A program made the translations under genes and the position numbers. A stretch of DNA of 64,000 bases from Microvirga sp. VF16. GTDB lineage: Bacteria; Pseudomonadota; Alphaproteobacteria; Rhizobiales; Beijerinckiaceae. The notes under the pieces were generated by a model. The model saw nothing but the letters and a program-made list of their open reading frames with translations. It was not told the origin of the DNA and made no database searches. Below are positions 17,794-29,219 of this stretch, in pieces (the first letter of the stretch is position 1; each line of letters opens with the position of its first letter). Location: positions 1,426,001 through 1,490,000 of the forward strand of contig NZ_CP069354.1 of the NCBI RefSeq assembly GCF_016864375.1. The letters are read 5' to 3'.

Positions 17794-17939
17794 TGGCTTG
17801 ACCCCTGCAACCGGAGGGTGGTTACAGGAGAAAAACTTGTGCGATTCAAGAAAGTTCCCGCCCTGTCCGAAAGTGCCGCTTCCGGTTTCTTGGCTAAGTA
17901 TCGGTGTTAACTAATTATTAACGATTGTGGCAGGGTTGC

Positions 17940-18347
17940 TTAGGCTTTGGGGCTGACGATGACGGATTCTGCAGAGCGATCCGCAGGCCCGTGATAGATC
18001 GCCTCAATGTTGTGGCTGTCCGGATCGAAAGCAAAGGCGGCATAATAGCCTGGGTGATAGGACCGCTCTCCCGGCCCGCCATTATCGCGTCCCCCGTTGG
18101 CGAGCGCCGCCGCGTGGAAAGCGTGAACGGCTTCCCTGTCCCGCGCCTGGAAGGCGAGATGAACCCGCGAGACCGGCCCATCCGCCTGATCCACCCACAA
18201 CTCGTCGCAGGAAAAATGCTTTGGACTTTCCGAGGTGAATTCGCGCCCGATGGCCTTCAGGACAGCACGATAGAACCGCCGGCTCGCCTCGAGGTCGGAG
18301 ACGCGCAGGTGAACATGGTCGATCAGGCGGCCTTGGTGGAATTGCAT
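17940..18347 (-). CDS. VOC-family (glyoxalase-like) protein
   Basis: A 135-residue vicinal-oxygen-chelate protein. It starts MQFHQGRLIDHVHLRVSDLE, giving the first metal His in DHVHLRV, and contains RVHLAFQARDREAVHAFHAA and a C-terminal YAAFAFDPDSHNIEAIYH with the last His/Glu ligands. Members include glyoxalases, dioxygenases and resistance proteins, so no reaction is assigned. AGGAG lies nine bases before the ATG. Downstream on its 3' side is an intergenic region with a small membrane-protein gene; a large palindromic repeat lies upstream. Confidence 0.85.
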   Translation of the reverse strand: MQFHQGRLIDHVHLRVSDLEASRRFYRAVLKAIGREFTSESPKHFSCDELWVDQADGPVSRVHLAFQARDREAVHAFHAAALANGGRDNGGPGERSYHPGYYAAFAFDPDSHNIEAIYHGPADRSAESVIVSPKA

Positions 18348-18368
18348 GGCGTTTGCTCCTCCTCCTTG

Positions 18369-18456
18369 CGTCATCCCCGGCCTTGTGCCGGGGATCCACG
18401 TCTTGTGGCGCCGCGGTTCAAAGACGTGGATGGCCGGGACAAGCCCGGCCATGACG
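18369..18456. repeat. Large inverted repeat (GTCATCCCCGGCC type)
   Basis: The left arm GTCATCCCCGGCC to ATCCACGTCTT and the right arm AAGACGTGGAT to GGCCATGAC can pair over most of 88 bases. This is the common rhizobial intergenic repeat style, also seen at 45145. Confidence 0.75.
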
Positions 18457-18474
18457 ATGTGGTTCCAAGCAAGC

Positions 18475-19455
18475 TCACTCGGCCTTGATGCCGGCCGCCT
18501 TGATGATCTCGGCCCAGGTCTGGATCTCCTTGGCGAGATAGGGCTTGAACGCTTCCGGATCGCGCACGTTCAGGGTGAAGCCGAGCTTGGTGATGCGCTC
18601 CTTCACGTCGGGCCTGTTGAGGATCGCGATGATCGTGCCCGACAGCTTGTCGAGAACGGGCTTCGGCGTATTCACCGGCGCGAAGAAGGCGGCCCAGGAT
18701 TCCGCGTCCGCATCGGTGATGCCCTGCTCGCGCAGGGTCGGCACGTCCGGAGCCTGCGGGTTGCGCTGCGGGCTGGCAATCCCGATGGCGCGCATCTGGC
18801 CGGCCTGGAACTGGGAGAGCACACTCGGCAGGGTCGAGTTCGACACATCGATGCGGCCCGCCATGAGCTCCGTTACCAGGGGAGCGGCGCCCCGGAAGGG
18901 CACGTGGGTCATCTTGGTGCCCGTGCGGGTCATGAAGAGTTCGGTCGCCAGATGCGAGCCGGAGCCGACGCCGGTCGAGCCGTAATTCAGCTTGCCCGGG
19001 TCCTTCTTGGCGAGTTCGATCAGTTCAGGAATGGTCTTGGCGGGCAGATCGTTCTTGACCACGAAGACGTGCTCGAAGGCGCCGGCGCCCGCGAGCGGCG
19101 CGAAATCCTTCACCGCGTCGTAGCCCGGCTCTTTCAGCAGGAACATGTTGTTCCCGTGCGTCTGGTTGTTGCCGAACACGATGGTGTAGCCGTCGGGCTC
19201 GGCCTTGGCGACCGCGCGGGTGCCGACCGCGCCCGAAGCGCCGGCCAGGTTCTCGACGAGCACGTTCTGGCCGAGAGACTTGCCCATCTCCTCCGCCACG
19301 ATGCGGGCGATCACGTCGGTTGGGCCGCCGGCCGGGTAGGGCACCACCATCTTGACGACGCGGTTCGGAAAGTCCTGGGCGGAGGCTGCGGTGGCGAAGA
19401 GGGCCGCGCCGGCGACGAGGCCGAGCGCGAGGCGGCGGGTGACGGATGTGGTCAT
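18475..19455 (-). CDS. Bug-family (TctC) tripartite tricarboxylate transporter binding protein
   Basis: A 326-residue periplasmic solute-binding protein. It has a Tat/Sec-like leader (TRRLALGLVAGAALFATAAS at 6-25) and the Bug family signature FPNRVVKMVVPYPAGGPTDV after it. Further typical blocks are LNYGSTGVGSGSHLATELF, HVPFRGAAPLVTELMAGRID and the C-terminal GFTLNVRDPEAFKPYLAKEI. Such proteins bind carboxylates for a TctAB permease, but no tctA or tctB is adjacent, making it one of the orphan Bug proteins frequent in these genomes. The ligand cannot be read from the sequence. Confidence 0.9.
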   Translation of the reverse strand: MTTSVTRRLALGLVAGAALFATAASAQDFPNRVVKMVVPYPAGGPTDVIARIVAEEMGKSLGQNVLVENLAGASGAVGTRAVAKAEPDGYTIVFGNNQTHGNNMFLLKEPGYDAVKDFAPLAGAGAFEHVFVVKNDLPAKTIPELIELAKKDPGKLNYGSTGVGSGSHLATELFMTRTGTKMTHVPFRGAAPLVTELMAGRIDVSNSTLPSVLSQFQAGQMRAIGIASPQRNPQAPDVPTLREQGITDADAESWAAFFAPVNTPKPVLDKLSGTIIAILNRPDVKERITKLGFTLNVRDPEAFKPYLAKEIQTWAEIIKAAGIKAE

Positions 19456-19571
19456 CGGAAAAGGCGGCTCCTCAAAAACCCGTTCGGGAAGGGCTATTTC
19501 TGCTTGCTGTTTTGCTTGCTTGGGCGGCTTGACCGCATTAGGGTCCGCCGCCGTCACGGTTCCCTTCTTAA

Positions 19572-20794
<1,223 letters not shown>

Positions 20795-20795
<1 letters not shown>

Positions 20796-21088
20796 TGACC
20801 CTGCCGCGGACATTCCATCCGGATCCCGCGGCAGAGCCCTACAGGGCCAATCCCGCCTCCACGCACCGCGTAAAATTCGACGCCCGCGTCGACTTCACCA
20901 ATGGCGGCTATGTGGAGGCGAAGGACTTTCTCCTCGATATCGAGGGCGACAGCATCGCGCCCGAACGCCTGGCCGAGATGATCGTCTCGGCCATGAACCT
21001 GCTGCGCGCCGGCCCCGTGACGATCACGGCGATGCGCATCGTCCGGCGCGGCGAGCATCAGGATTCGGCCTTACCAATTCAGGATTGA
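20795..21088 (+). CDS. Conserved-looking hypothetical protein coupled to the aminotransferase
   Basis: A 97-residue soluble protein with no family I recognise. The central part (KFDARVDFTNGGYVEAKDFL then LLDIEGDSIAPERLAEMIVS) reads like a compact alpha/beta domain. The TGATG overlap with the aminotransferase stop implies translational coupling and possibly a linked role. The ATG at 20795 was preferred to a TTG one codon earlier. Confidence 0.65.
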
Positions 21089-21100
21089 TATCCTCACCAT

Positions 21101-21125
21101 GGAACGGCACTGCTCCTGCGCCGTT
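21101..21125 (+). promoter_or_regulatory. EcfG-type promoter of the DUF992 gene
   Basis: GGAAC, 16 bases, CGTT: an exact consensus with the same spacer length as the nepR promoter. The expected transcript start is about 21132, so the leader would be about 28 bases. Confidence 0.8.
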
Positions 21126-21130
21126 AATCG

Positions 21131-21150
21131 CTAAGCTTGGATAAGCTTAG
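21131..21150 (+). promoter_or_regulatory. Hairpin at the 5' end of the DUF992 mRNA
   Basis: Perfect inverted repeat CTAAGCTT-GGAT-AAGCTTAG starting at the predicted transcript start. Its last bases run into the AGGAG ribosome binding site (21149-21153), so it could protect the 5' end or limit initiation. Confidence 0.6.
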
Positions 21151-21159
21151 GAGATCACC

Positions 21160-21633
21160 ATGCGTCGCGCCGCTCTCCCCGTTGCCGCTCTTGCCCTTCT
21201 TGCGTCGTTGGGTGCCGCGGAGGCGCAGGCTCAGAACCGAGGGCGGATCGGAGTCCTGTCCTGCAGCGTATCGGGCGGAATCGGTCTCATCGTCACATCG
21301 CAGAAGACGACATTGTGCACGTTCAACCCGAGGCGTGGCCCGAACGAACCCTATGTGGGCGTGATCCGCCGGTTCGGGCTCGATATCGGCGCGACCCGAG
21401 GGGGGATCCTGACATGGGTTGTTTTCTCGGAAGGCAGCGTGGCGCCTGGCGCCCTGGCTGGCAGCTATGTCGGTGGGACAGCCGAGGCGACGGTCGGTTC
21501 CGGCGTCGGAGCGAATGTCCTGGTCGGCGGCTCGAACCGGAGCATTTCCCTTCAGCCTCTCTCCGTCGGTGGCCAGACCGGCTTCAACTTCGCCCTTGGG
21601 GTCGCCGATTTCGAATTGCGCCGAGCGCGGTAG
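21160..21633 (+). CDS. DUF992 family exported protein
   Basis: A 157-residue protein with a Sec signal peptide (about 1-24, ALPVAALALLASLGAAEAQA) and a Gly-rich beta domain. The motif RGRIGVLSCSVSGGIGLIVTS at 26-46 (shown here in part; VLSCSVSGG is the core) and FGLDIGATRGGILTWVVFS are characteristic of DUF992, an alphaproteobacterial periplasmic family of unknown function. AGGAG precedes the ATG by six bases. The exact EcfG promoter upstream places it in the general stress regulon. Confidence 0.85.
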   Translation: MRRAALPVAALALLASLGAAEAQAQNRGRIGVLSCSVSGGIGLIVTSQKTTLCTFNPRRGPNEPYVGVIRRFGLDIGATRGGILTWVVFSEGSVAPGALAGSYVGGTAEATVGSGVGANVLVGGSNRSISLQPLSVGGQTGFNFALGVADFELRRAR

Positions 21634-21803
21634 CAGGCGCGGCAGCTTCTTCTTTGAGAATGGTCAAGCACAAGCTTGGCCGTTTTTGCTTCAACGGCAG
21701 CCGCAAAAGATCTCTTGCCAACTTCTCATCAGAGGCAGAGCATTCGCGATAACGCGCCCGTGAAGAGCGCGCCAACGATGGGGGCAGGGAAGGATGACGT
21801 CCA

Positions 21804-23843
21804 ATGGCACCCAACGGCAGACTAGATGCGGGCCCGCGATGCATCGCGATCGTAGGCCCGTTCCAGAGCGGCAAGACCACCCTGCTTGAGGCAATCCTGG
21901 AGCGGACAGGAGCCGTCTCCCGGGCGGGTCGCGTGGCGAATGGGGACAGCGTCGGCGATGCGAGCGCGGAGGCCCGCGCCCATGCCATGAGCATTGAGCC
22001 CAATGTGGCGACGGTCGAGTTTCTGGGCGAGAGCATCACCTTCGTGGATTGCCCTGGCTCGACGGAATTCCTGCACGAGATGCGCAACGTCATGCCGGTC
22101 TGTGATGCGGCGATCGTTGTCTGTGAGGCGGACGAACGCAAGATCCCGGCCCTCGAAATCATTCTGCGCGAATTGGAGGAGGCCGACATTCCGCGCTTCC
22201 TCTTCATCAACAAGATCGACACGGCTACTCAGCGCATACGTGAGACATTGGCACTGCTGCAGCAGGCCTCGCGCACGCCGCTGCTTCTGCGCCAGATCCC
22301 GCTCTGGAAGGACGGCATCGCCATCGGCTTCATCGATCTCGCGCTTGAGCGTGCCTTCATCTATCGCGAGCATGCGCCGAGCGAAATCGTGGATCTGCCT
22401 GAAGGCGAACTGCCGCGGGAGAAGGAAGCGCGCTTCGCCATGCTCGAGCGTCTGGCCGATTACGACGATGCGCTCATGGAGGAGTTGATCTCCGAGATCG
22501 AGCCGCCGCGCGACCAGATCTTCGACGATCTTTCGCGGGAGTTGAAGGAACGGCATGTGGTGCCGGCCCTGATCGGCTCAGCCGAGCGCGGCAACGGTGT
22601 CACGCGGCTTCTGAAAGCGCTGCGCCACGAGGCGCCGGGTCTGACGCAAACCCGCGTGCGTCTCGGTATTCCCGAAGAGGGCGCGCCTCTCGCCCAGGCC
22701 ATGAAGACCCTGCATATGGGCCAGGGTGGCAAGCTTTCCGTTGCCCGCGTCATGCGCGGCGCTTTCCATGAGGGCGATACGGTGGTCGGCTCGCGTGGGG
22801 CCGAGGCGCGGATCGGCAGCCTCGCCACGCTCGTGGGCAGCACGATGAATCGCAAGACAGAGGCTGTGGCCGGCGATGCGGTCGGCTTCGGTCGGCTGGA
22901 GGGCATCGCCACGGGCGACAGCTTCGCATCCGGCAAGGCAAGGCCCGAGGCCATTGTTTCGCCGGCGCCGCCGGAGCCGGTCTATGTGCTGGCTCTCAAG
23001 GTTAAGGACCGCAAGGACGACGTGCGCCTTTCGAGCGCGCTTGCCAAGATCACCGAGGAGGACCCGTCCCTCGCAGTGGAAACTCGACCTGAGATGGGTG
23101 AGATCCGGCTCCATGGGCAGGGCGAGATGCATCTGCGCGTGGCCGTGGAAAAGCTCGCTTCGCGCTTCCAGGTCGGCGTCGAGACGACAAAGCCCAAGGT
23201 GGCCTATTGCGAGACGATCAAACACCCGGCCTCGGCCCGCGGACGGCACCGCAAGCAGACCGGCGGCCATGGCCAGTTCGGCGACGTGATGATCGAGATC
23301 AAGCCGCTGCCGCGCGGGGAGGGCTTCGCCTTCCAGGATCAGATCACCGGCGGCGTGGTTCCGCGCCAGTATATCCCCTCCGTCGAGACCGGCGTCCGGG
23401 ATGCACTCAAATGCGGGCCTCTCGGCTTCCCGGTCGTGGATCTCGCGGTGACGCTCACCGACGGATCCTACCATACGGTGGATTCCTCGGACGCCGCCTT
23501 CCAGGCCGCGGCGAAGCTCGCGCTGGCGGAGGCCCTGCCGAAGGCTAAGCCCGTGCTGCTGGAGCCGGTTCTGTCGGTCGAGATCACGATGCCGTCTGAG
23601 GCGCTCTCCAAGGCAACGGCTCTTGTCACCGGACGGCGGGGGCAGATCCTCGGTTATGACGAGCGGCCCGGCTGGGCTGGCTGGCAGGTGCTCAGCGCCA
23701 CCATTCCGGAATCGGAGATCGGCGATCTCATCGTCGAACTCCGTTCGGCGACGGCGGGCGTCGGGACCTTCTCAACCCGGTTCGACCACATGGCGGAGCT
23801 GAGTGGCCGGCCGGCGGAGCAGGTCCTGCACAAGGCTCACTGA
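21804..23843 (+). CDS. Elongation factor G-like GTPase (EF-G paralog)
   Basis: A 679-residue protein with the full EF-G domain order: G domain (1-270), domain II (about 285-380), and domains III-V, including HRKQTGGHGQFGDVMIEIKP and GGVVPRQYIPSVETGV in domain IV. The P-loop GPFQSGKTT (18-26) and NKID (136-139) are intact. The G3 motif, DTPGHVDF in canonical EF-G, is DCPGSTEF (82-89): the catalytic His is Ser86. Similar EF-G-like paralogs occur in rhizobia; their role (translocation backup, recycling, stress) is not established. No str-operon genes are nearby, so this is not the housekeeping fusA. Confidence 0.88.
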   Translation: MAPNGRLDAGPRCIAIVGPFQSGKTTLLEAILERTGAVSRAGRVANGDSVGDASAEARAHAMSIEPNVATVEFLGESITFVDCPGSTEFLHEMRNVMPVCDAAIVVCEADERKIPALEIILRELEEADIPRFLFINKIDTATQRIRETLALLQQASRTPLLLRQIPLWKDGIAIGFIDLALERAFIYREHAPSEIVDLPEGELPREKEARFAMLERLADYDDALMEELISEIEPPRDQIFDDLSRELKERHVVPALIGSAERGNGVTRLLKALRHEAPGLTQTRVRLGIPEEGAPLAQAMKTLHMGQGGKLSVARVMRGAFHEGDTVVGSRGAEARIGSLATLVGSTMNRKTEAVAGDAVGFGRLEGIATGDSFASGKARPEAIVSPAPPEPVYVLALKVKDRKDDVRLSSALAKITEEDPSLAVETRPEMGEIRLHGQGEMHLRVAVEKLASRFQVGVETTKPKVAYCETIKHPASARGRHRKQTGGHGQFGDVMIEIKPLPRGEGFAFQDQITGGVVPRQYIPSVETGVRDALKCGPLGFPVVDLAVTLTDGSYHTVDSSDAAFQAAAKLALAEALPKAKPVLLEPVLSVEITMPSEALSKATALVTGRRGQILGYDERPGWAGWQVLSATIPESEIGDLIVELRSATAGVGTFSTRFDHMAELSGRPAEQVLHKAH

Positions 23844-23851
23844 CGATCGTC

Positions 23852-23886
23852 AGACCTGAACGATCCGTAGATGATCGTTCAGGTCT
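23852..23886. terminator. 14-bp perfect inverted repeat between the EF-G-like gene and fadD
   Basis: AGACCTGAACGATC and its exact complement GATCGTTCAGGTCT surround a 7-base loop, eight bases after the stop codon. There is no T-run. It may be an mRNA-end hairpin, a Rho-aided terminator or an operator for fadD. Confidence 0.5.
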
Positions 23887-23987
23887 AAACTATTTCCATC
23901 GACAAATGGGCTCTTCCGCGCCAAGTTAGGCTTGATGGAGACGCCATCTCCCATGAAGCAAACCTCGCCGCAAAGCGGAGGACAACA

Positions 23988-25718
23988 ATGACCGCCTCGA
24001 CCCCGGTGCCTGCCACGGCAGACGCTTCGGATCCCTATGCCGCCCGACCCTGGCTCAGCTCCTATCCCGCGCAGGTCCCCAAGACGATCGACGAGGCCAG
24101 CATCGGCACGCTGAACGACATCTTCCACAAGGCCGTCGTGGACTATTCGAACCGGGCCGCCGTCGAGAGTTTCGGCAAGCGGATGACCTATGGCGCCCTG
24201 GGACGCGAGGCCGATGCGGTCGCCTCCTGGCTCCAGGCGCAGGGGCTGAAGAAGGGTGACCGGGTGGCCATCATGCTGCCGAACGTGATGGCCTTCCCGC
24301 CCATCCTGTTCGGGGTGCTTCTCGCTGGCGGTACGGTCGTCAACGTCAATCCGCTCTACACCCCGCGGGAGCTGACCTATCAGCTCAAGGATTCCGGCGC
24401 GCGCTTCCTGTTCGTGCTGGAAAACTTCGCCGCGACGGTCCAGGAGTCGCTGCCGGATCTGAAGCTCGATCGCGTGGTTCTCGCCACGCCCGGCGACCTC
24501 CTTGGCCTCAAGGGTGCTATCGTCAATCTGGTCTCGCGCCACGTGAAGAAGGCGGTCAAACCCTTCAGCCTGCCGCAGGCCATCGCCTTCAAGACTGTCA
24601 TCGCCGAGGGCGCCAAGCGGAAAGCTCAGGCGGTGACTGTCTCGCCCGACGATATCGCCTTCCTCCAGTATACGGGCGGCACGACGGGGGTCGCCAAGGG
24701 CGCAACTCTGCTCCATCGCAACGTGGTCGCCAACGTGCTCCAGTGCGAAGCCTGGATGCTGCCGTTCTTCGGCGATCGCGAAGATCACGTGATGGTCACG
24801 GCCCTGCCGCTCTATCACATCTTCGCTCTCACCGTCTGTGCCATGCTGATGACGCGGATCGGCGGGTGCCAGCTGCTGATCGCCAATCCGCGCGACATTC
24901 CCGGCTTCGTCAAGACGCTGCAGAAGAGTCCGTTCACGCTCATGTCCGGCCTCAACACGCTCTACAATGCCCTGGCCAATGCGCCCGGCATCGAGAAGGT
25001 CGATTTCTCGCAGATGGTCTTTGCCGTCTCCGGCGGCATGGCGACCCAGGAAGTCGTCGCGAGGAAATGGAAGGAAGTAACCGGGCAACCCATCGTCGAA
25101 GGCTATGGCCTCTCCGAGACCTCGCCGGTGGTCTGCGCCAACCGGCTCGATATCGAGGAATTCACCGGCACCATCGGCTATCCGCTGCCATCGACGGATG
25201 TGTCCGTGCGCGCAAGCGACGGCGCGATCCTTCCGCCCGGCGAGCGGGGAGAATTGTGTGTGAAGGGACCGCAGGTCATGGCCGGCTACTGGCAGCGGCC
25301 TGACGAGACCGCCAAGGTGATGACCCCGGATGGCTGGTTCCGTACCGGCGACGTGGCGGTGATCCTGCCCGATGGGCAGGTGAAGATCGTGGACCGGATG
25401 AAGGACATGGTCCTCGTCTCCGGTTTCAACGTCTACCCGAACGAAGTGGAAGACGTGATCGTCAAACATCCGGGCGTGATGGAAGTCGCTGTCATCGGTT
25501 TGCCAGATGAGCATTCGGGCGAGACGGTGGTGGCCTATGTGGTCCGGAAAGACCAGGCTTTGACCAGCGACGAACTGCGCCAGTTCTGCCGGGAGAACAT
25601 GACCGGCTACAAGGTGCCGCGCCGGATCGAGTTTCGGGACACTCTGCCGAAGACCAATGTGGGCAAGGTCCTGCGCCGTGCGCTCAAGGAAGAGGTGGAG
25701 CAGGGCCTACCTCGCTAG
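23988..25718 (+). CDS. fadD: Long-chain fatty acid-CoA ligase
   Basis: A 576-residue acyl-CoA synthetase of the ANL superfamily. The AMP-binding P-loop YTGGTTGVAKGA is near residues 226-237, then EGYGLSETSPVV (A5), GWFRTGDVAVILPDGQ (A7), DRMKDMVLVSGFNVYPNEVE (A8, the fatty-acid signature) and the C-terminal Lys in PKTNVGKVLRR. It activates long-chain fatty acids for beta-oxidation or lipid synthesis. GGAGG-like sequence lies nine bases before the ATG. The similarity to FadD is strong along the entire length. Confidence 0.93.
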   Translation: MTASTPVPATADASDPYAARPWLSSYPAQVPKTIDEASIGTLNDIFHKAVVDYSNRAAVESFGKRMTYGALGREADAVASWLQAQGLKKGDRVAIMLPNVMAFPPILFGVLLAGGTVVNVNPLYTPRELTYQLKDSGARFLFVLENFAATVQESLPDLKLDRVVLATPGDLLGLKGAIVNLVSRHVKKAVKPFSLPQAIAFKTVIAEGAKRKAQAVTVSPDDIAFLQYTGGTTGVAKGATLLHRNVVANVLQCEAWMLPFFGDREDHVMVTALPLYHIFALTVCAMLMTRIGGCQLLIANPRDIPGFVKTLQKSPFTLMSGLNTLYNALANAPGIEKVDFSQMVFAVSGGMATQEVVARKWKEVTGQPIVEGYGLSETSPVVCANRLDIEEFTGTIGYPLPSTDVSVRASDGAILPPGERGELCVKGPQVMAGYWQRPDETAKVMTPDGWFRTGDVAVILPDGQVKIVDRMKDMVLVSGFNVYPNEVEDVIVKHPGVMEVAVIGLPDEHSGETVVAYVVRKDQALTSDELRQFCRENMTGYKVPRRIEFRDTLPKTNVGKVLRRALKEEVEQGLPR

Positions 25719-25792
25719 AGCATCGGTTCGTTCGGTGCGGAAAACCGGATCTACTTTTCGCTGAAGCGGCCCTCTGGGTCCGCACGATGCGC
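25718..25792. repeat. Composite palindromic repeat, module A (reverse) with a B-like half
   Basis: Begins AGAGCATCGG as module B does, continues with GTGCGGAAAACCGGATC as at 1390, and ends with the module A complement CCCTCTGGGTCCGCACGATG (25770-25789). It starts at the fadD stop codon. Confidence 0.7.
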
Positions 25793-25803
25793 TAAGCCCC
25801 CTG

Positions 25804-25834
25804 AAAAGAAAAAAGCCGGGCTCGAAGCCCGGCT
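25804..25834 (-). terminator. Rho-independent terminator on the minus strand
   Basis: A 9-bp perfect stem AGCCGGGCT/AGCCCGGCT with a 3-base loop. Read leftward it is followed by TTTTT-C-TTTT. It serves transcripts from the lysR side, including the 29-codon ORF. Confidence 0.85.
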
Positions 25835-25923
25835 AAAGTAGAGGTCCGACAAAAGTCAAAACCTTCCAGAGGGAACGGCCGACACGGCAACGCCGGGAGG
25901 AAGAAAGCGGTGCCGCGTTTAAA

Positions 25924-26013
25924 TCAGCCAAGGGTGATATCGGCCGCATGGCGCTTATTTGCAATGCAGCATGCCTCATAAAAGGGCTGCGCTGAGCGCA
26001 TGGCTTTTGTCAT
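25924..26013 (-). CDS. Possible 29-residue small protein
   Basis: A short frame encoding MTKAMRSAQPFYEACCIANK plus nine residues ending DITLG, with adjacent Cys residues at 15-16. A GGAG lies 16 bases upstream, too far to be persuasive. In its favour, it occupies the 230-base gap between the lysR stop and a strong minus-strand terminator, which otherwise has no content. The transcript may instead be a noncoding RNA or simply the lysR 3' UTR. Confidence 0.35.
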   Translation of the reverse strand: MTKAMRSAQPFYEACCIANKRHAADITLG

Positions 26014-26064
26014 CTCTGAGACAAATTCTCCTAACCCATTGAGGTTGGGAGCGGATTCGGACCC

Positions 26065-26955
26065 TCAGAATGTCCAGCGCTGGGCCTTGGAGATCAGGAA
26101 GTCGCGGAAGGCTTGTACGCGGGCGACCGATCGCATCTCTTCGGCATAGACGAGATAGCTGTCGAGAGACGGCATTTCCACGTCGCGCAGGATCTGAACC
26201 AGGTCCGGATTGCCCACCACTGCATAATCCGGCAGCACGGCGATGCCGGCCCCGGTCTCGACGGCGAGCTTCAGGGCCGTGATGTTGTTGACGACGTAAT
26301 GGTACTGACGCGGCTCGCGCCCCTCGCGTCCGGCCGTCGAGAGCCAGTGCACGGCCATTAGATAGGAAGGCTGGTCACCACCGAACGAGACGATGCGGTG
26401 CTCATCCAGTTCTTCCAGGGTCTTCGGTTCGCCGAACCGCTTGATGTAGTCGGCCGAGGCATAGACGTGGAAATGGATCGTGAAGAGGCGGCGCTGGATC
26501 AGATCCGGCTGGGCCGGACGGCGCAGACGGATCGCGACGTCGGCCTCGCGCATGGCGAGATCCAGTTCCTCGTTGGAGAGGATCAATTCGACTCGCACGT
26601 CGGGATAGAGATCGAGGAACTCGGCGATGCGCTGGGCCAGCCAGATCGAGCCGAGGCCGACGGTGGTCGTGACCTTCAACTCACCCGACGGCCGCTCGCT
26701 GGTTTCCACAAGGCGGGCCTTGGTGGTCTCCAGCCGCATACGCATGTCGCGGGCGGCCCGGAACAACAGGTCGCCCTGTTCAGTCAGGATCAGCCCGCGG
26801 GCATGGCGATGGAAGAGAGGCGCCTTCAGCTCGCGCTCGAGAGCGCTGATCTGGCGGCTCACGGCCGATTGGCTCAAGCCCAGATCGTCACCGGCCCGCG
26901 TGAAGCTGCCCGCTTCGGCGACGGTGTAGAAAATCCGGATCTTGTCCCAGTCCAC
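26065..26955 (-). CDS. LysR-family transcriptional regulator
   Basis: A 296-residue LysR regulator: N-terminal winged helix (WDKIRIFYTVAEAGSFTRAG at 3-22; LSQSAVSRQISALERELK) and a C-terminal substrate-binding domain. The frame is open further upstream from a TTG, but a GAGGGG six bases before the GTG at 26955 and the family-typical DWDK N-terminus fix the start there. It follows trxB by 114 bases on the same strand, and a LysR gene beside trxB is common in rhizobia. The inducer is unknown. A terminator lies about 230 bases downstream. Confidence 0.9.
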   Translation of the reverse strand: MDWDKIRIFYTVAEAGSFTRAGDDLGLSQSAVSRQISALERELKAPLFHRHARGLILTEQGDLLFRAARDMRMRLETTKARLVETSERPSGELKVTTTVGLGSIWLAQRIAEFLDLYPDVRVELILSNEELDLAMREADVAIRLRRPAQPDLIQRRLFTIHFHVYASADYIKRFGEPKTLEELDEHRIVSFGGDQPSYLMAVHWLSTAGREGREPRQYHYVVNNITALKLAVETGAGIAVLPDYAVVGNPDLVQILRDVEMPSLDSYLVYAEEMRSVARVQAFRDFLISKAQRWTF

Positions 26956-27069
26956 GGCATTCCCCTCATGCCTCGCATGCTCAGAACGCAAGGCTTCCTT
27001 ATCTCTTATGAGCCGGGGGTTTGATGCAACAGGAAATCGGCCTGAGAGCTAACCAGTTGTTAACAAATT

Positions 27070-29045
<1,976 letters not shown>

Positions 29046-29219
29046 TCGATCAACGAGCCTGTGGAGTTCATGAAGTTCGTTGCGACTTAATCGCCTGTCC
29101 TTCTTGTGCAGACCCTCTACACGGTCTACTCAGCCAAGACGAGATTTTTTGACCTGATGCAGCACGGTCGGGGCAGCCAGCCGGCTTTTCTTGCCCGATC
29201 ATGCATAAGCGGAGTTACC

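Noticed and set aside
23850..25514. 554-residue minus-strand frame
   Set aside because: It lies antisense to fadD, with His/Asp/Arg-rich low-complexity sequence and no recognisable domain.
25873..25897. GGAAC on the plus strand after fadD as an EcfG site
   Set aside because: At 16 or 17 bases downstream there is no CGTT, and no plus-strand gene follows.
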